From Engraulis encrasicolus (taxonomy: Eukaryota; Chordata; Actinopteri; Clupeiformes; Engraulidae), in contig NC_085880.1 in the NCBI RefSeq assembly GCF_034702125.1, forward strand, positions 14,134,475 through 14,198,474: a DNA stretch of 64,000 nt, in the 5' to 3' direction. Each line of letters begins with the position of its first letter. The stretch's first letter is position 1. Below are positions 11,515 through 21,977 of this stretch, piece after piece. A program made the translations under genes and the position numbers. The notes below the pieces were generated by a model. That model did not search any database. It was not told where the DNA came from and worked only from the letters and a program-made list of their open reading frames with translations.

Positions 11515-11827
11515 CTAAAGCGACGTACACAGACAAAGCTAGCTTTTCGCTTGCTCGCCTACTCGCCACTCTTTCACGGAACGTTCGCTGAAAGTTCCCG
11601 CGGCTTTAACTGCCAATGAACAGGCGAGAAGTACCGAACTCTGCATTCCATTTGGTTACTCTCTCACTCGCCTCGCTCGAAGATAAAATATTTTCAACTT
11701 GGGATCCGCCCACATTGCATCACTTGTACAGTACTCGCCTGCGAGTCTCGCTGGAACACATCGACATTCTATTGACTTCATTTGCTGAGCGAGTAACTAG
11801 TAGCGACGTGTGTGTACGGCCCTTTAG
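11515..11827. mobile_element. MITE with AAAGCGACGTACACA / TGTGTGTACGGCCCTTT ends
   Basis: Imperfect terminal inverted repeats enclose about 310 bp of CpG-containing sequence with several TCGCC repeats. No coding capacity. It lies in intron 1. Confidence 0.5.
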
Positions 11828-12450
11828 ACCTCCCTAATGACAAAACATTGTCTTTTTTTATTTAATATTAATCAAAGTTAAATTGTATAGTCTGTCACAG
11901 TAGTAGACTTCTATGTATTCAGCAACACTGCCTCGTTTGATTTTGTCCTGCCCTTTCTGAGATTCTGTCCATTGTAATGGGGCCATGGTCTGTTTACATT
12001 TAAAAAATAAAACCTTAAAATACTAATCTTAAAATAAAATTCTACATCTTCAGACCCATTTAAACACAGCATCCTTATGTCTGTAATGTGTTGAGATGAT
12101 AAAAAAGTAAACAAACAATGCCCCATTAGAGTGGACAGAATCTTCGAAATAGCTGAGCAAACATTGTGTTGCCAGGTGACAAGGCAAGGGTAGCACAAAC
12201 CCCAAACGGCATGTTAAAATGATCTGGAATTCTGCTTTAATCTCTTACTCATTCTTTTTAGGAGGTGAATACCTCCCCCCGAAAAACACAATCTAGATAG
12301 CAACATGACTCATGACCAACTCGAAGAAATACTGTAGATACAGGTATTGAAAGGTGACATTGGTGAGGCTTGCAGAATTGGCCAAAACAGGTTGCTTACA
12401 CCTGTCTGAAGAGATGTGCCTCTGCTCTGCTCTCTTGCCCCTGCATGAAG
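11828..12450. other. Intron 1 remainder, nothing recognised
   Basis: AT-rich; ends in the pyrimidine tract of the exon 2 acceptor. Confidence 0.4.
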
Positions 12451-12617
12451 GTGGGAGACCCTGTAGGTGCTGCTGCTGCTGCTGATCATTCCTCATCGTC
12501 TGCTCATTTGGAGCCCCCGTGTGCACCCACATCTGTCCCCGTCGCAGAGGCCGCCTCCTCAAACACGCAGGCCAAGGGACCGGACTCACTGCTAGCCAAG
12601 ACCACAGCTGCCAAGAA
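12451..12617 (+). CDS. Exon 2: Ala/Ser/Pro linker
   Basis: The exon reads in phase 0 from exon 1: an alanine run, a serine run, then PVAEAASSNTQAKG and a Lys-rich end (TTAAKK). A strong pyrimidine tract (12418-12444) precedes the acceptor AAG at 12450; a second in-frame acceptor at 12375 (ttgcag) would lengthen the exon by 75 bp. The donor is a weaker GAA|gtacac after 12617, chosen because it leaves two bases that restore the frame of exon 3 (Lys-Leu-Pro-Pro-Gly). No domain is recognised; it is a low-complexity linker between the RGG region and the first cold-shock domain. Both boundaries need transcript evidence. Confidence 0.45.
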
Positions 12618-12830
12618 GTACACTTCTTTTACTTGGCTCCTTGAAGATGCGTCCTGCTTTTGCAGTGTGACTGTTGTGTGACTGCTGCTCTAAGCACGGA
12701 AATCTTGTCATGATCAGGCTTTCCTTAAAATGCCTGGTGTGTGTGAATGTGCGCGATATGTTTGGATGCATGATTTCTGTTTCTAGGTGTGTATGATGAT
12801 CTTCACGCTTACCTGTTTGTATGTGTGCAG

Positions 12831-12873
12831 GCTTCCGCCAGGGCATTTTGCAGGAGTCATTGCCTTCGTTGGG
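12831..12873 (+). CDS. Exon 3: 43-bp exon with the first strand of cold-shock-like domain A
   Basis: The acceptor is tatgtgtgcag (12830) and the donor is GGG|gtgagta (12874). With one carried-in base pair from exon 2 it encodes LPPGHFAGVIAFVG in the phase that continues open into exon 4. The FAGVIAFVG stretch has the pattern of a cold-shock domain's opening beta strand (compare G-V-I-A strands in UNR/CSDE1). It is the smallest exon of the gene and is separated from the rest of the domain by a 17.4-kb, transposon-filled intron. Confidence 0.65.
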
Positions 12874-12927
12874 GTGAGTAAGAGATGTGTTTGAGGCACA
12901 TTAGGAATTGCATGTATATGACTTAAG

Positions 12928-13485
12928 CAGAGGTGGAAAGAGTACAGAAAATGTGTACTCAAGTAAAAGTATCTTTACTTTGCCTAAATTCTACTCAAGT
13001 ACAAGTAAAAGTACCTATCTAAAAATCTACTCAAGTAAGGGTAAAAAGTACTTCACTTAAAATGTAATTTGATTAAAAGTTACTTAGTTACTTTTAATTA
13101 GCTTTCCTCTTGAGAATGTCATGTTTATTTTTCTTGAATATCGTCCTCCATAACCTCTATCTCTTGCTTGGCACCAGCCATCATCCAATACATTGATACA
13201 AGATAGTAAAATAGTGGAAATGCTGTGTGCCATCCTGCACAATCTTTCATTTCCGGCGGATTGTGGCATTGTTGTGCATGGCATTTTGTCTCTCAGTCAT
13301 TTTTTTACTCAGTACTCAGGCCAGGTTCCAGTGTAATTGGTAAAGTACTTGGGTCAAAATGTAGTAAAAGTAAGTAAAAGTAAAAGTATTAATTTAAAAA
13401 ATTACTTAAAAAGTACAAAGTATTCATAAAAGCTACTCAAGTACAATACTTGAGTAAAAGTAATTAGTTACTTTCCACCAGAGCA
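12928..13485. mobile_element. hAT-like MITE rich in AAGTAAAAGTA
   Basis: It runs from CAGAGGTGGAAAG to CTTTCCACCAGAG with subterminal ACTCAAGTAAAAGTA repeats in both orientations, a layout typical of fish hAT-like MITEs. A shorter diverged relative occurs at 15683-15860. Confidence 0.6.
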
Positions 13486-14160
13486 TGTTGTGGAAGAGTT
13501 TAAGTCGGCTCCCTCATACACCCCAAAGGATGCAGTTGTCAATCAAGTTCAGTTGTACTAGATCAGAATGAAAACGGTTCAATTCATTGTTGATAAAGAC
13601 TGTTCGCCCAGGTTGCAGAAGTAGTTAATTAAGACTACACTAAAATAATTGTAGTAATACACCAAGATCCAGCAATACACCCAGTGCATACGTATGATGT
13701 GAATCTACAGCAAAATGACCATCATGTTACAAAGAGTTGATCAACCTGACGAGTTGCCGTAAGGTGCGTATTGGTAGAGCTCCCCAAAGCAAGTCTTGGC
13801 TGGAGCCTTGAGTTCTCCTCTTTTATTCACTCTTGCTATATACTCTTATCGGGCAATCGTCAATTTCTCTTAGCTAATCACAAGCGAGCCGCCACCATGC
13901 GTCACCCTCTTTTAGCCAATCGGCGTCCACCTGTGATGTCATGTTGCCCATTAAACATTGGTGGATTTTGCCTTAACTTAACCTTTGCCTTTATTTAAAT
14001 ATAAATATTCTTCCTATCTTCTTATTTTATTTTGGATTATTAGGTGCTTTTCAATGTTCCAAAACCTTAGTCTGGGTCTTTGATAGCCTGATTATGATCG
14101 ACTTTCAAATCTCTTCGAGACTTTGTCTGACCAAGAGCACAACAATTAACATTTCCCAAA
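13486..14160. other. Intron 3 stretch, nothing recognised
   Basis: No transposon ends or splice-supported exon seen. Confidence 0.4.
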
Positions 14161-14809
14161 TAGTCCACGGGCCAGGTGAGATGTCGGTACCACTCAGAGG
14201 GGCAAAGGTTGCTTATATTTTTTGAAAAGATACATGTCTGAAGTTAACATTTTTGTATGATAACCTTTCTGGAGGTACAGCCAAGTTAGGGTTACCAGCC
14301 GTTAAAGTAACACCCCCCCATCAAAAATAAAGGTTTTTAAGGGTGCCTGTCTTTCTACTGGCCCTTGTTTAAGACCTATAGGGATGGTTAATTTTGTTAT
14401 GTGTGGTATCGTTGCGAAGGGGAGACTCTGAGCTTTCATCCGACACCTTTCGAGAACATTTTGGTTAAGTATAGCCCTCCCTGCAGCTCTTCAAACATTT
14501 ACTCAGACAGATTTTATTCCATTTTCGCCAATATCATCTCTTGTCTTTTCATACTGTGGCATCAGGGAGCATCAGAAAGACCTATTTTGAACTCTAAAAT
14601 ACTGTCTCGGGTATCAGGAATCTGAAAATGTATCCTTTCACTATGTTATCCCAGTGTTAGGGGGTGATTTTCAGTCTTGTCTCAGACATGCCACTTTTTT
14701 GTTGCTGTTTTTTTGCGTGCTAATGTCTTGTATAGTCAAGAGGCAAGGCCTTTTTGAGACATTCTGCAGTTGGTTTCCTAGCTTGTTATATATCATCAGG
14801 GAAGCCGAC

Positions 14810-14835
14810 GGGGGGGGGGGGGGGGGGGGGGGGGG
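14810..14835 (+). repeat. Poly-G run of 26
   Basis: Uninterrupted G in the left inner arm of the long-inverted-repeat element; able to form G-quadruplexes and prone to assembly length error. Confidence 0.9.
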
Positions 14836-15682
14836 TGTCCCGGGCCCAGGGAGAGACGGGGCCCAGAATTGGATCCTCACTACATTGTATGTATTCAATT
14901 TGGGGTCCTTTCAGATGTCTTTGTCCCGGGCCCAACCAAGGCTGTCAGCGGCCTTGTATATCATATGAAAGCTTGGATTGTATAGCATACAGATATGACC
15001 ATGTATTTGCATAGTAACCTATTTGCATAGCAACGGTTGCCAATTTGTTGTTATGACTGAAACTTCATTATATGTCCAAAATACCTCAAGAAGTTTCAAC
15101 CTTGAAGAGGAATTTGAGTGGTAACCGTAATATATCTAACTCCCACTCCACTTTTCTTTTTTACACCGCACTGTACATGACCCCACACTATTCTATCAGT
15201 TCCATGTAGTGGTAAACTGGCAACGCTTCTAGGGCCATTCTGCAATTGGTTATCATAGCTCATTATACACCATATTAAAGCTTGGAGTTTGCAGTGTATG
15301 GGATATTATGATATATTTGCTGTACCTATTTGCCTAGCAACACAGGTAAAGCATTTTCCTTACCAACCAGCATCAATGATACAGTTTCTCAGCGATAACA
15401 TGGTGTTATGATACGTGAATCCTGACAACTTGTCCTAATATCAGTGTTGTGATGCAATACATCAAGAGGTTATATACAACATCTGCTGCATATGTGATAA
15501 TGGCCCATTTGATGTTAGTCTTCCAACCGAAATCATAGCAAATGTGTGAGAAATACAATAGGCCTTTAAACATATCGTGTCAACTTTTGTAGACATATTG
15601 TGTCATGTTAAATATGACTTAAAAATGTTCGGTTACTACATGTCAGACCTACATGTATCTTAATTTTACATGTGCTTAGCAG

Positions 15683-15860
15683 CAGAGATGGGAAAAGAGT
15701 TGAAGTTGTACTCAAGTGAGCGTAGGCCTATCTTTCTTAAATCTTACTCGAGGGGTAAGTAAAAGTGATGTACTCATCCAAAATCTGCTCAAGTAAAGGT
15801 AAAGTACTGAAAAGTAAAGTACTGAACTTAAAATGTAATTTGATGAAAAATAGTTCCTTG
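15683..15860. mobile_element. Partial hAT-like MITE (relative of 12928-13485)
   Basis: Begins CAGAGATGGGAAAAGAGT followed by ACTCAAGT and AAGTAAAGGTAAAG motifs; the other end is not recognised. Confidence 0.45.
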
Positions 15861-16680
15861 TTACTTTCAATTAGATGTCCTCTAGAGGCATAGGCCTCTT
15901 TTTTGGTCTTTTATGGCTCATTTTGTGACAGGAAAGAGGTGGCAGCCTGGTGCCCTATCTAGCAACGGTCCATGCCTAGTCCTTTTGAGATGCTCTTCAT
16001 TTAATGGCTTTGTTTAGTCAATAATGACACATCTGGTGTTCCCAGACAGGCCCTCTTGCAGGAAAACCAGCAGGTCTATCATCTACAAACCTAAAGGCCA
16101 ACTTCGGTCTTGGGTAGTGGTTTGAACAGGCAGCAGGGCTTTGTTGCATCTGGTATTGAAGACCTAGACTGTATCAGAGGTGTCATGATTTATAGCAAAA
16201 TGTAAAAACTCTCTGTGATATAACACTTGAAGATCATGAAGAAGTTGAACATATTGCAAAGGAAGAGTGAGGGACAATACCATCAGAAAAGTGCAAAAAG
16301 CTCATTGATGAATGCAAAACATGTTTGGAAGCCGTCATTGTCATTGTGCACCCAAATACTACTGGTGAGGACTGTATACTGACCATTCAGAAGACAAAAA
16401 TATAATTTTAGCAGAGGGTGTTTTCTTGGCACACGTTGGACCCCTTTGTACAAATCAAGCATCATTACAATGCCCCAGTCTACTTGAACATTGTTGCAGG
16501 CAGTTAAATGGCTTCTTATGGCAAAAGGGGTAGGCTACAGCCCAGTACCCAGCCCAGTACCAGCCCAGCAAGGTGTACCTAAGTAGCAGGTAAGTGTACA
16601 TCTTCTTTGTGTATGCATTTTTTCTTTCTAACGTGGTATGTAGTATACAGTATACAGTTTTATGCATAAGTCAGTATACA

Positions 16681-16749
16681 GGTGGGATTTCAACCTGCAA
16701 CCCTCTGATCTGATGTCCATCTCCTGAACCACTACGCCACAACTGCCCC
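16681..16749 (-). mobile_element. tRNA-derived SINE head
   Basis: On the minus strand GTGGCGTAGTGG (A-box-like) is followed after about 30 bp by GGTTGCAGGTTGAAATCCC (B-box-like), preceded by TGGGGCAGTT. The spacing is that of a tRNA-derived promoter but the molecule would not fold as a tRNA. The SINE body probably extends towards 16460. Confidence 0.6.
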
Positions 16750-17371
16750 ATGTGCTGTTACAGTATGTGTAACATGGCTGTTATGTAACTGTATGAATGC
16801 CACAGTTGGTCCTATTCTCTTCATTTACAGTGCATGTGCAGGGAGTAGTATTCAGTGTGATATGAGGTTCTATGATATTGTGACATTAGCACATGTAGAG
16901 TAGCAGGGCAATAACAAACCCATTACATCTACTGTGACTACCAGGTTCATAGAGTTCAATGCTCAGCATGGTCTCCTATTGTAATGCACTGTACTCTACT
17001 GAACTATACTCTACTGTACCATACAGTACTCTACTCTACTTCACTCTACTCCATTGTTCATTACTGCTGCTTGGGTCTAGGGATGGGTCTCAGTGTATGC
17101 CTGGAAAGTGAGCTGCAGTAGCTCAGTTGGTACACCAACACATGTGAATACAGTACATGTATGCATGTTGCTTCATCGGTGGCATGGTGTAGTAGTTGTT
17201 GCAGCAGTATGAAGTTCAGAACTCGTGCTATCTTTGCAAAGCTCTGATGACATTGTACCCCACTCTTCCTTTGCAAACCTCTTCATGATCTTCACCTCAA
17301 ATCAAGTGTTCTTGCGGAGGGTTTTTAAATGTTGCTGTAAATCATGATACATGTGGTACGACCAAGGCCTC

Positions 17372-17491
17372 CAGGAGGAGAGAAGTGCCGCAAACTCTCG
17401 AGTTAAATAAACAAGTTTTTAATGTGACAACGTTGTCACATTAAAATCTTGTTTATTTAACTCGAGAGTGTGCAGCACTTCTCTCCTCCTG
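17372..17491. repeat. 120-bp near-perfect palindrome
   Basis: CAGGAGGAGAGAAGTGC at the left returns as GCACTTCTCTCCTCCTG at the right, and the arms meet at GACAACGTTGTC (about 17431). Only a few mismatches are seen. It lies near the middle of the long-inverted-repeat element and would form a long hairpin. Confidence 0.85.
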
Positions 17492-18714
17492 CAAGTGTGC
17501 AACTGCACTCAGGACCCACCAGGTTAGTGGGGGGATTAATTAACCAGTGCTCTCCACCATCCTCTTCCATGACTGAGGCACCCCAATTATGGTACCGTCC
17601 CGCTGCACTGCTCCCTTTCGGATGCCCTTTGGGGGCTGCCCCCTTGCATGGGTGAGGCATGAAGGCAATTTTGTTGTGTGTCGTGTGCACAGTGTGTTGT
17701 GGAGTGCTGTGTCACAATGTGAATGGGTGTAGGAGTTAACTAGTTGGGCTTTCACTTCACTTTCACATGACTACTAAAAAGGGACAAGTTAAGGGATGAG
17801 TTTATGTTGTGTTTTTCACACAATTGCTATGATTTCAGTTGCAAGACTAATATCAAAGGGGACATTATCACATATATTTCTGGTTAACCTCTGGGCGCAT
17901 ATCAACATTGATTTTAGGACAAGTAGTCAGGATTCAGACACCATATAACACAATGAAATCACTGAGCTAAACTATATCATTGATACTGGTTATGGAAAAT
18001 TATTTGCCTAGTTAACATTGCTCTGCAAACAGGTACACCAAATATGATAATATCTGAATATGCTACCCACTCCAAGCTTTCATATGGTATATAACAAGCT
18101 ATGACAACCAACTGCAAAATGCACCTAGAGGTATTGCTTCCTGAACGTTAGAAAATGGCAAAACTGTGTTTTGAAAAAAATACCATGTCTCATACAAGAC
18201 TGAAAATCGCCCCCTAAACATGGGATAACATACTGCAAGGATACATTTTCCGATTCCTGATACTCAAGACAATATTGTAGAGTTTAAAATAGGTCTTTCT
18301 GAAGCTCCCTGATGCCACAGTATGAAACGACAAGAGATGATATTGAAAAAATGGAAAAAAATGTGTCTGAGTAAATGTTTGAAGCGCTGCAGGGAGGGCT
18401 ATACTTAACCAAAATGTTCTCAAAAGGTGTCGGATGAAAGCTCAGAGTCTCCCCTTTGCAACGATACCACACATAACAAAATTAACCATCCCTATATGTC
18501 TTAAACAAGGGCCAGTAGAAAGACAGGCACCCATCTTAAAAACCTTTATTTTTGATGGGGGGTGTTTCTTTAACGGATGATAACCCTAACTTGGCTGTAC
18601 TTCCAGAAGGGTTATCATACAAAAATGTTAACTTCAGACATGTATCTTTTCAAAAAATATAAGCAACCTTTGCCCCTCTGAGTGGTACCGACATCTCACC
18701 TGGCCCGTGGACTA

Positions 18715-21700
18715 AAACGGCTTTTGCCAATGCCGGGGTGGCCATTATAACTATCGGGACATTTCCCGGCCCAAAATTTTGGGTGTGGCCCGTTGGACCA
18801 TGAGGAAATATTTTTGAATTCAGTATTTTTCTCACTTGGGTTATTCTAAATGCAATGATCACTTGTAGGTCTAGTCTGTTTAAATATTCACCATGACAGC
18901 GTAGCCACCGGCAGCACCACAGCAGATTATTAAGGTGCAACCATCTAGGTGCCAAAGAGTTCCTGGGCAGGCGCGGCGAAATGCGCGAAGAAAGGTGCAC
19001 TTTCTGTAAATCTGTGTGTAGCTTAATAATAGCCAAATTAAATGCATCCCTTTCTACTACCTCTACCACAACAGAAGTCAGCAAAAATGAGGAGTCAGAA
19101 ACGTATAGGAACAGGACATTGTATGGGTTATAATTCAACTCATCTTTACTTTCTTAAAATAATATTTTAAGTTCGTGGCAATTGACGTTATTTGGAAGCG
19201 ACTTGAGAGCCCAGACATGGCGCGAGCACTGGGGAACCGCCGTGGCGTGTGCTTAACCCGATCTGTATTCTTGAAGAACAGCAAACAAGCGATTAAAACG
19301 GGAAAGAGAGTGAGAGAGAGAGAGAGAGACGAAATGATGAAGCAAAGCGCAGGTAGGATAAAAGAAAGCAAAGGTGAAGTGACAGCTCATGCCATTACTC
19401 CCTTCCAAGCATTGCATGGAATGCCTCGCGATAAACAATCTGAATGGTTTGTAATGAACCTTTTGAAAGCTTCAGTTAGTTTGCAAACGTCGGAGAGAAT
19501 TAGGATGTTACTTGACGCAACTCACAATCAGCTCGGAAATGTTGGGTTTACATAGAAAGAGGTTCACGCTTTCTAGCAGTCCAAAACTAAAAACCAATGT
19601 GCCTATACCTTGGAGGCATGACGCGTCGACAAGTTTTGAATTAATAATGGCCACATTTAGTAGCATGACAGCAGCGCGCAGGTGAATAGGCTCAATAAAA
19701 AGTCCAGTAGCACAAGTAATAGGATGAGGATCAACGACAATCTTGGCATGCATGTTTGCAAATGAAATGTGAATAAAACGTTTGGTGACAGTTGCGACGA
19801 GAATGTGAGAGGGGGGATAAATTGATATTATATCTCAGCGGGCGTTACTACTAACTTCACGGCTGTGTGCGTCCAAGAATAGGCCTACGCTCAAGCAAGG
19901 CTACAAATGCAGGGTGACTTCTTGCTGCTATCGGTCTTTTGTAGAATCTAGGCAACCCGACATCGAACAGCTTTGCGCATCAAAGGCGTGTCGTCATTGT
20001 TTTTTTCCAAGTCAACAGTATTTGTCAACTGTTCTTGGCAACGAAGCAATGATTTGGATAGGCCTTCTGTTCATATTACTGTAAAAGTAGCATTCATTAA
20101 AATGACCATATTATGGGTAGCCTATTTTAAAAGAAATACATTTTAATAAGAATAAAAAAAAACATGTATTGGGGATATCAATTGTTATTGAATCTGAAAT
20201 TCATTTTGCATCCCTGAACAAGACTCGTTTAAGTAAGGACAAGACATAGCCTACATATGTGGGCCTACCACGGGAATATTGCACATTAGTACCATGCATG
20301 TGGAGCATCAGACAAACAGAACATGGAGCCTGACTCCACAGTAAACCACACTCACATCCACAGATACATGCAAGTTGTTGAGAACTTTTTGTCAAATAAC
20401 TCATGTTCAAATACAAATATAGCTTTTATTTATTTTTTGTCATAGCCTATTTGTTTCAATTTAAATTAGCCTAGACTTTTAAAGTTAATGTTTTCTGTTA
20501 ACTTGACAACATACTATACTTTAACATGAGTCCAATAAAATGCATTGTGAGCGATTTTCCATATCAAAGTGGCCTAGATGTGAATTAAAATCCTGGCCTG
20601 ATTACAGGGCCCACTCCGGGCCTGGCCTTTGCCGTATTTGCGGGAACTCAGAAAGTACTTGCATTGCTCCTGACCTGACTGGTAGCATCGCTAAAGCTGT
20701 TGCGTCACTAGGAGGGCACGGCCTGGCTAGGTATTTTATGCATTTTCCAAAGCTTTAGGCTTGTGTATCATTTTTACTCTTGTCCCTCTAGTATGTGAGG
20801 CACATTAAAGATGGATCCCACTTACATATTTTGTCATACACAACACTTGTCCCATATAGTCACTGTTTCCCAAAAACGTCTTTATTACAAGCTAACTAAC
20901 TTCTGTATGTGCCTTGTCACACCTATTGTGTATGTGGCAATTGTATTGGCAGCAAAAATTGCACCAGACATGAGACACAGACAAATGTATCCAGGCAGTA
21001 GAAAGAGGTTTGTCATTTAATGTGAAAGAGAAGAAAGAGAATATTACAGATAGTGTTATCAAAGGAGACTAGATAAATAACCCTAATTAAAGGCAGATGA
21101 AATTAAAACCGGTTTTAATTTCTCAGAGCTCAAGAGAGTCCTTTAGCACATGCCTTCAGCAATACAGGTGCAGGTGTGAGGCAGGAAATGTGATAAAGAT
21201 GAAAGTTCAGAAAACACTGCACACTGCTTCCTGATCTGTTTTCTTATTCTATTTGTTGAAGCGAACTACGTTGTTTGCTTCAAGAAATAAAATGATAAAA
21301 AAGCAACAATGCAAGGATGCAAGTCAACATCAGGTGACATTAGTTTTAGAGATGTGATTAATGTGCTATAGGTTGTCGCATACAGTCTATGATCACACAA
21401 CAAGGATCACTATCCTGTATAAACTATTGTATGTTCAATTTCAAAATCTGTGATGTTTGTGTGGAAGAATTTCAGTCAATATTGATATCACCGTATTTTA
21501 GTCGATATCTCTGTTAAAGACAAATTCATTGTGCTAAACAGTTCACAATCTTGGGTCCCTTCAGCAGTTCGAGTGGAGGTTCATAGAGAAACACACAGTA
21601 GTGTTCTGCATAAGTGTTAGTTAGCAAGTCTGCTTTGTGCTCGCAATGGCTCAAGTGGAGGGGAATGCATTGCGCTTAGTGGAACCTACCTTTTGGCTTT

Positions 21701-21977
21701 ATAGACAAGTGACAAAAATATTATTTCAAATCAATATGAAATTTGATATGGTTTGACTGCAACACCTTTCCGAAGACAAAAATGTACATGTACATGTACC
21801 TGTAAATGTACATGTACCTGTACATGTACATGTAAAAAGGTACATCATCTTGTAAATGTTAACAAGAATAACCATTAAAATAAGAAAAATAGTACAATAA
21901 CAAAAACAACATAAATAACACACAAATGTGTAATGAACAAGGTATAGTCATTCGGTAATTTTCCACGAAATGCCAGA
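18715..21977. other. Long intron 3 stretch without recognised features
   Basis: About 3.3 kb. It has a GA run (about 19308-19330), a GC-richer patch (20580-20740) and a palindromic hexamer repeat listed separately. Short open frames (for example 19175-19555) lack splice or domain support. Confidence 0.4.
21781..21838. repeat. Self-complementary TGTACA/CATGTA microsatellite
   Basis: Tandem ATGTACATGTACCTGTAA-type units in which each hexamer is itself palindromic, so the tract can fold in many registers. Confidence 0.8.

Larger units (their letters stand above)
14161..18714. mobile_element. 4.55-kb element with about 530-bp terminal inverted repeats
   Basis: The left arm from TAGTCCACGGGCCAGGTGAG is matched in reverse by the right arm ending CACCTGGCCCGTGGACTA, near-identical for about 530 bp (14161-14690 and 18186-18714), with weaker inverted similarity continuing inward to about 15450 and 17860. 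The outermost TA on both sides could be the target duplication. No transposase was recognised. Inside lie a poly-G run, a diverged hAT-like MITE, a tRNA-headed SINE and a 120-bp palindrome. Confidence 0.7.

Noticed and set aside
16681..16749. Possible tRNA gene on the minus strand
   Set aside because: A- and B-box-like motifs are present but the arms do not pair; it fits a SINE head.
17105..17160. Second tRNA-like A box (gtagctcagttggt)
   Set aside because: No B box at the proper distance.
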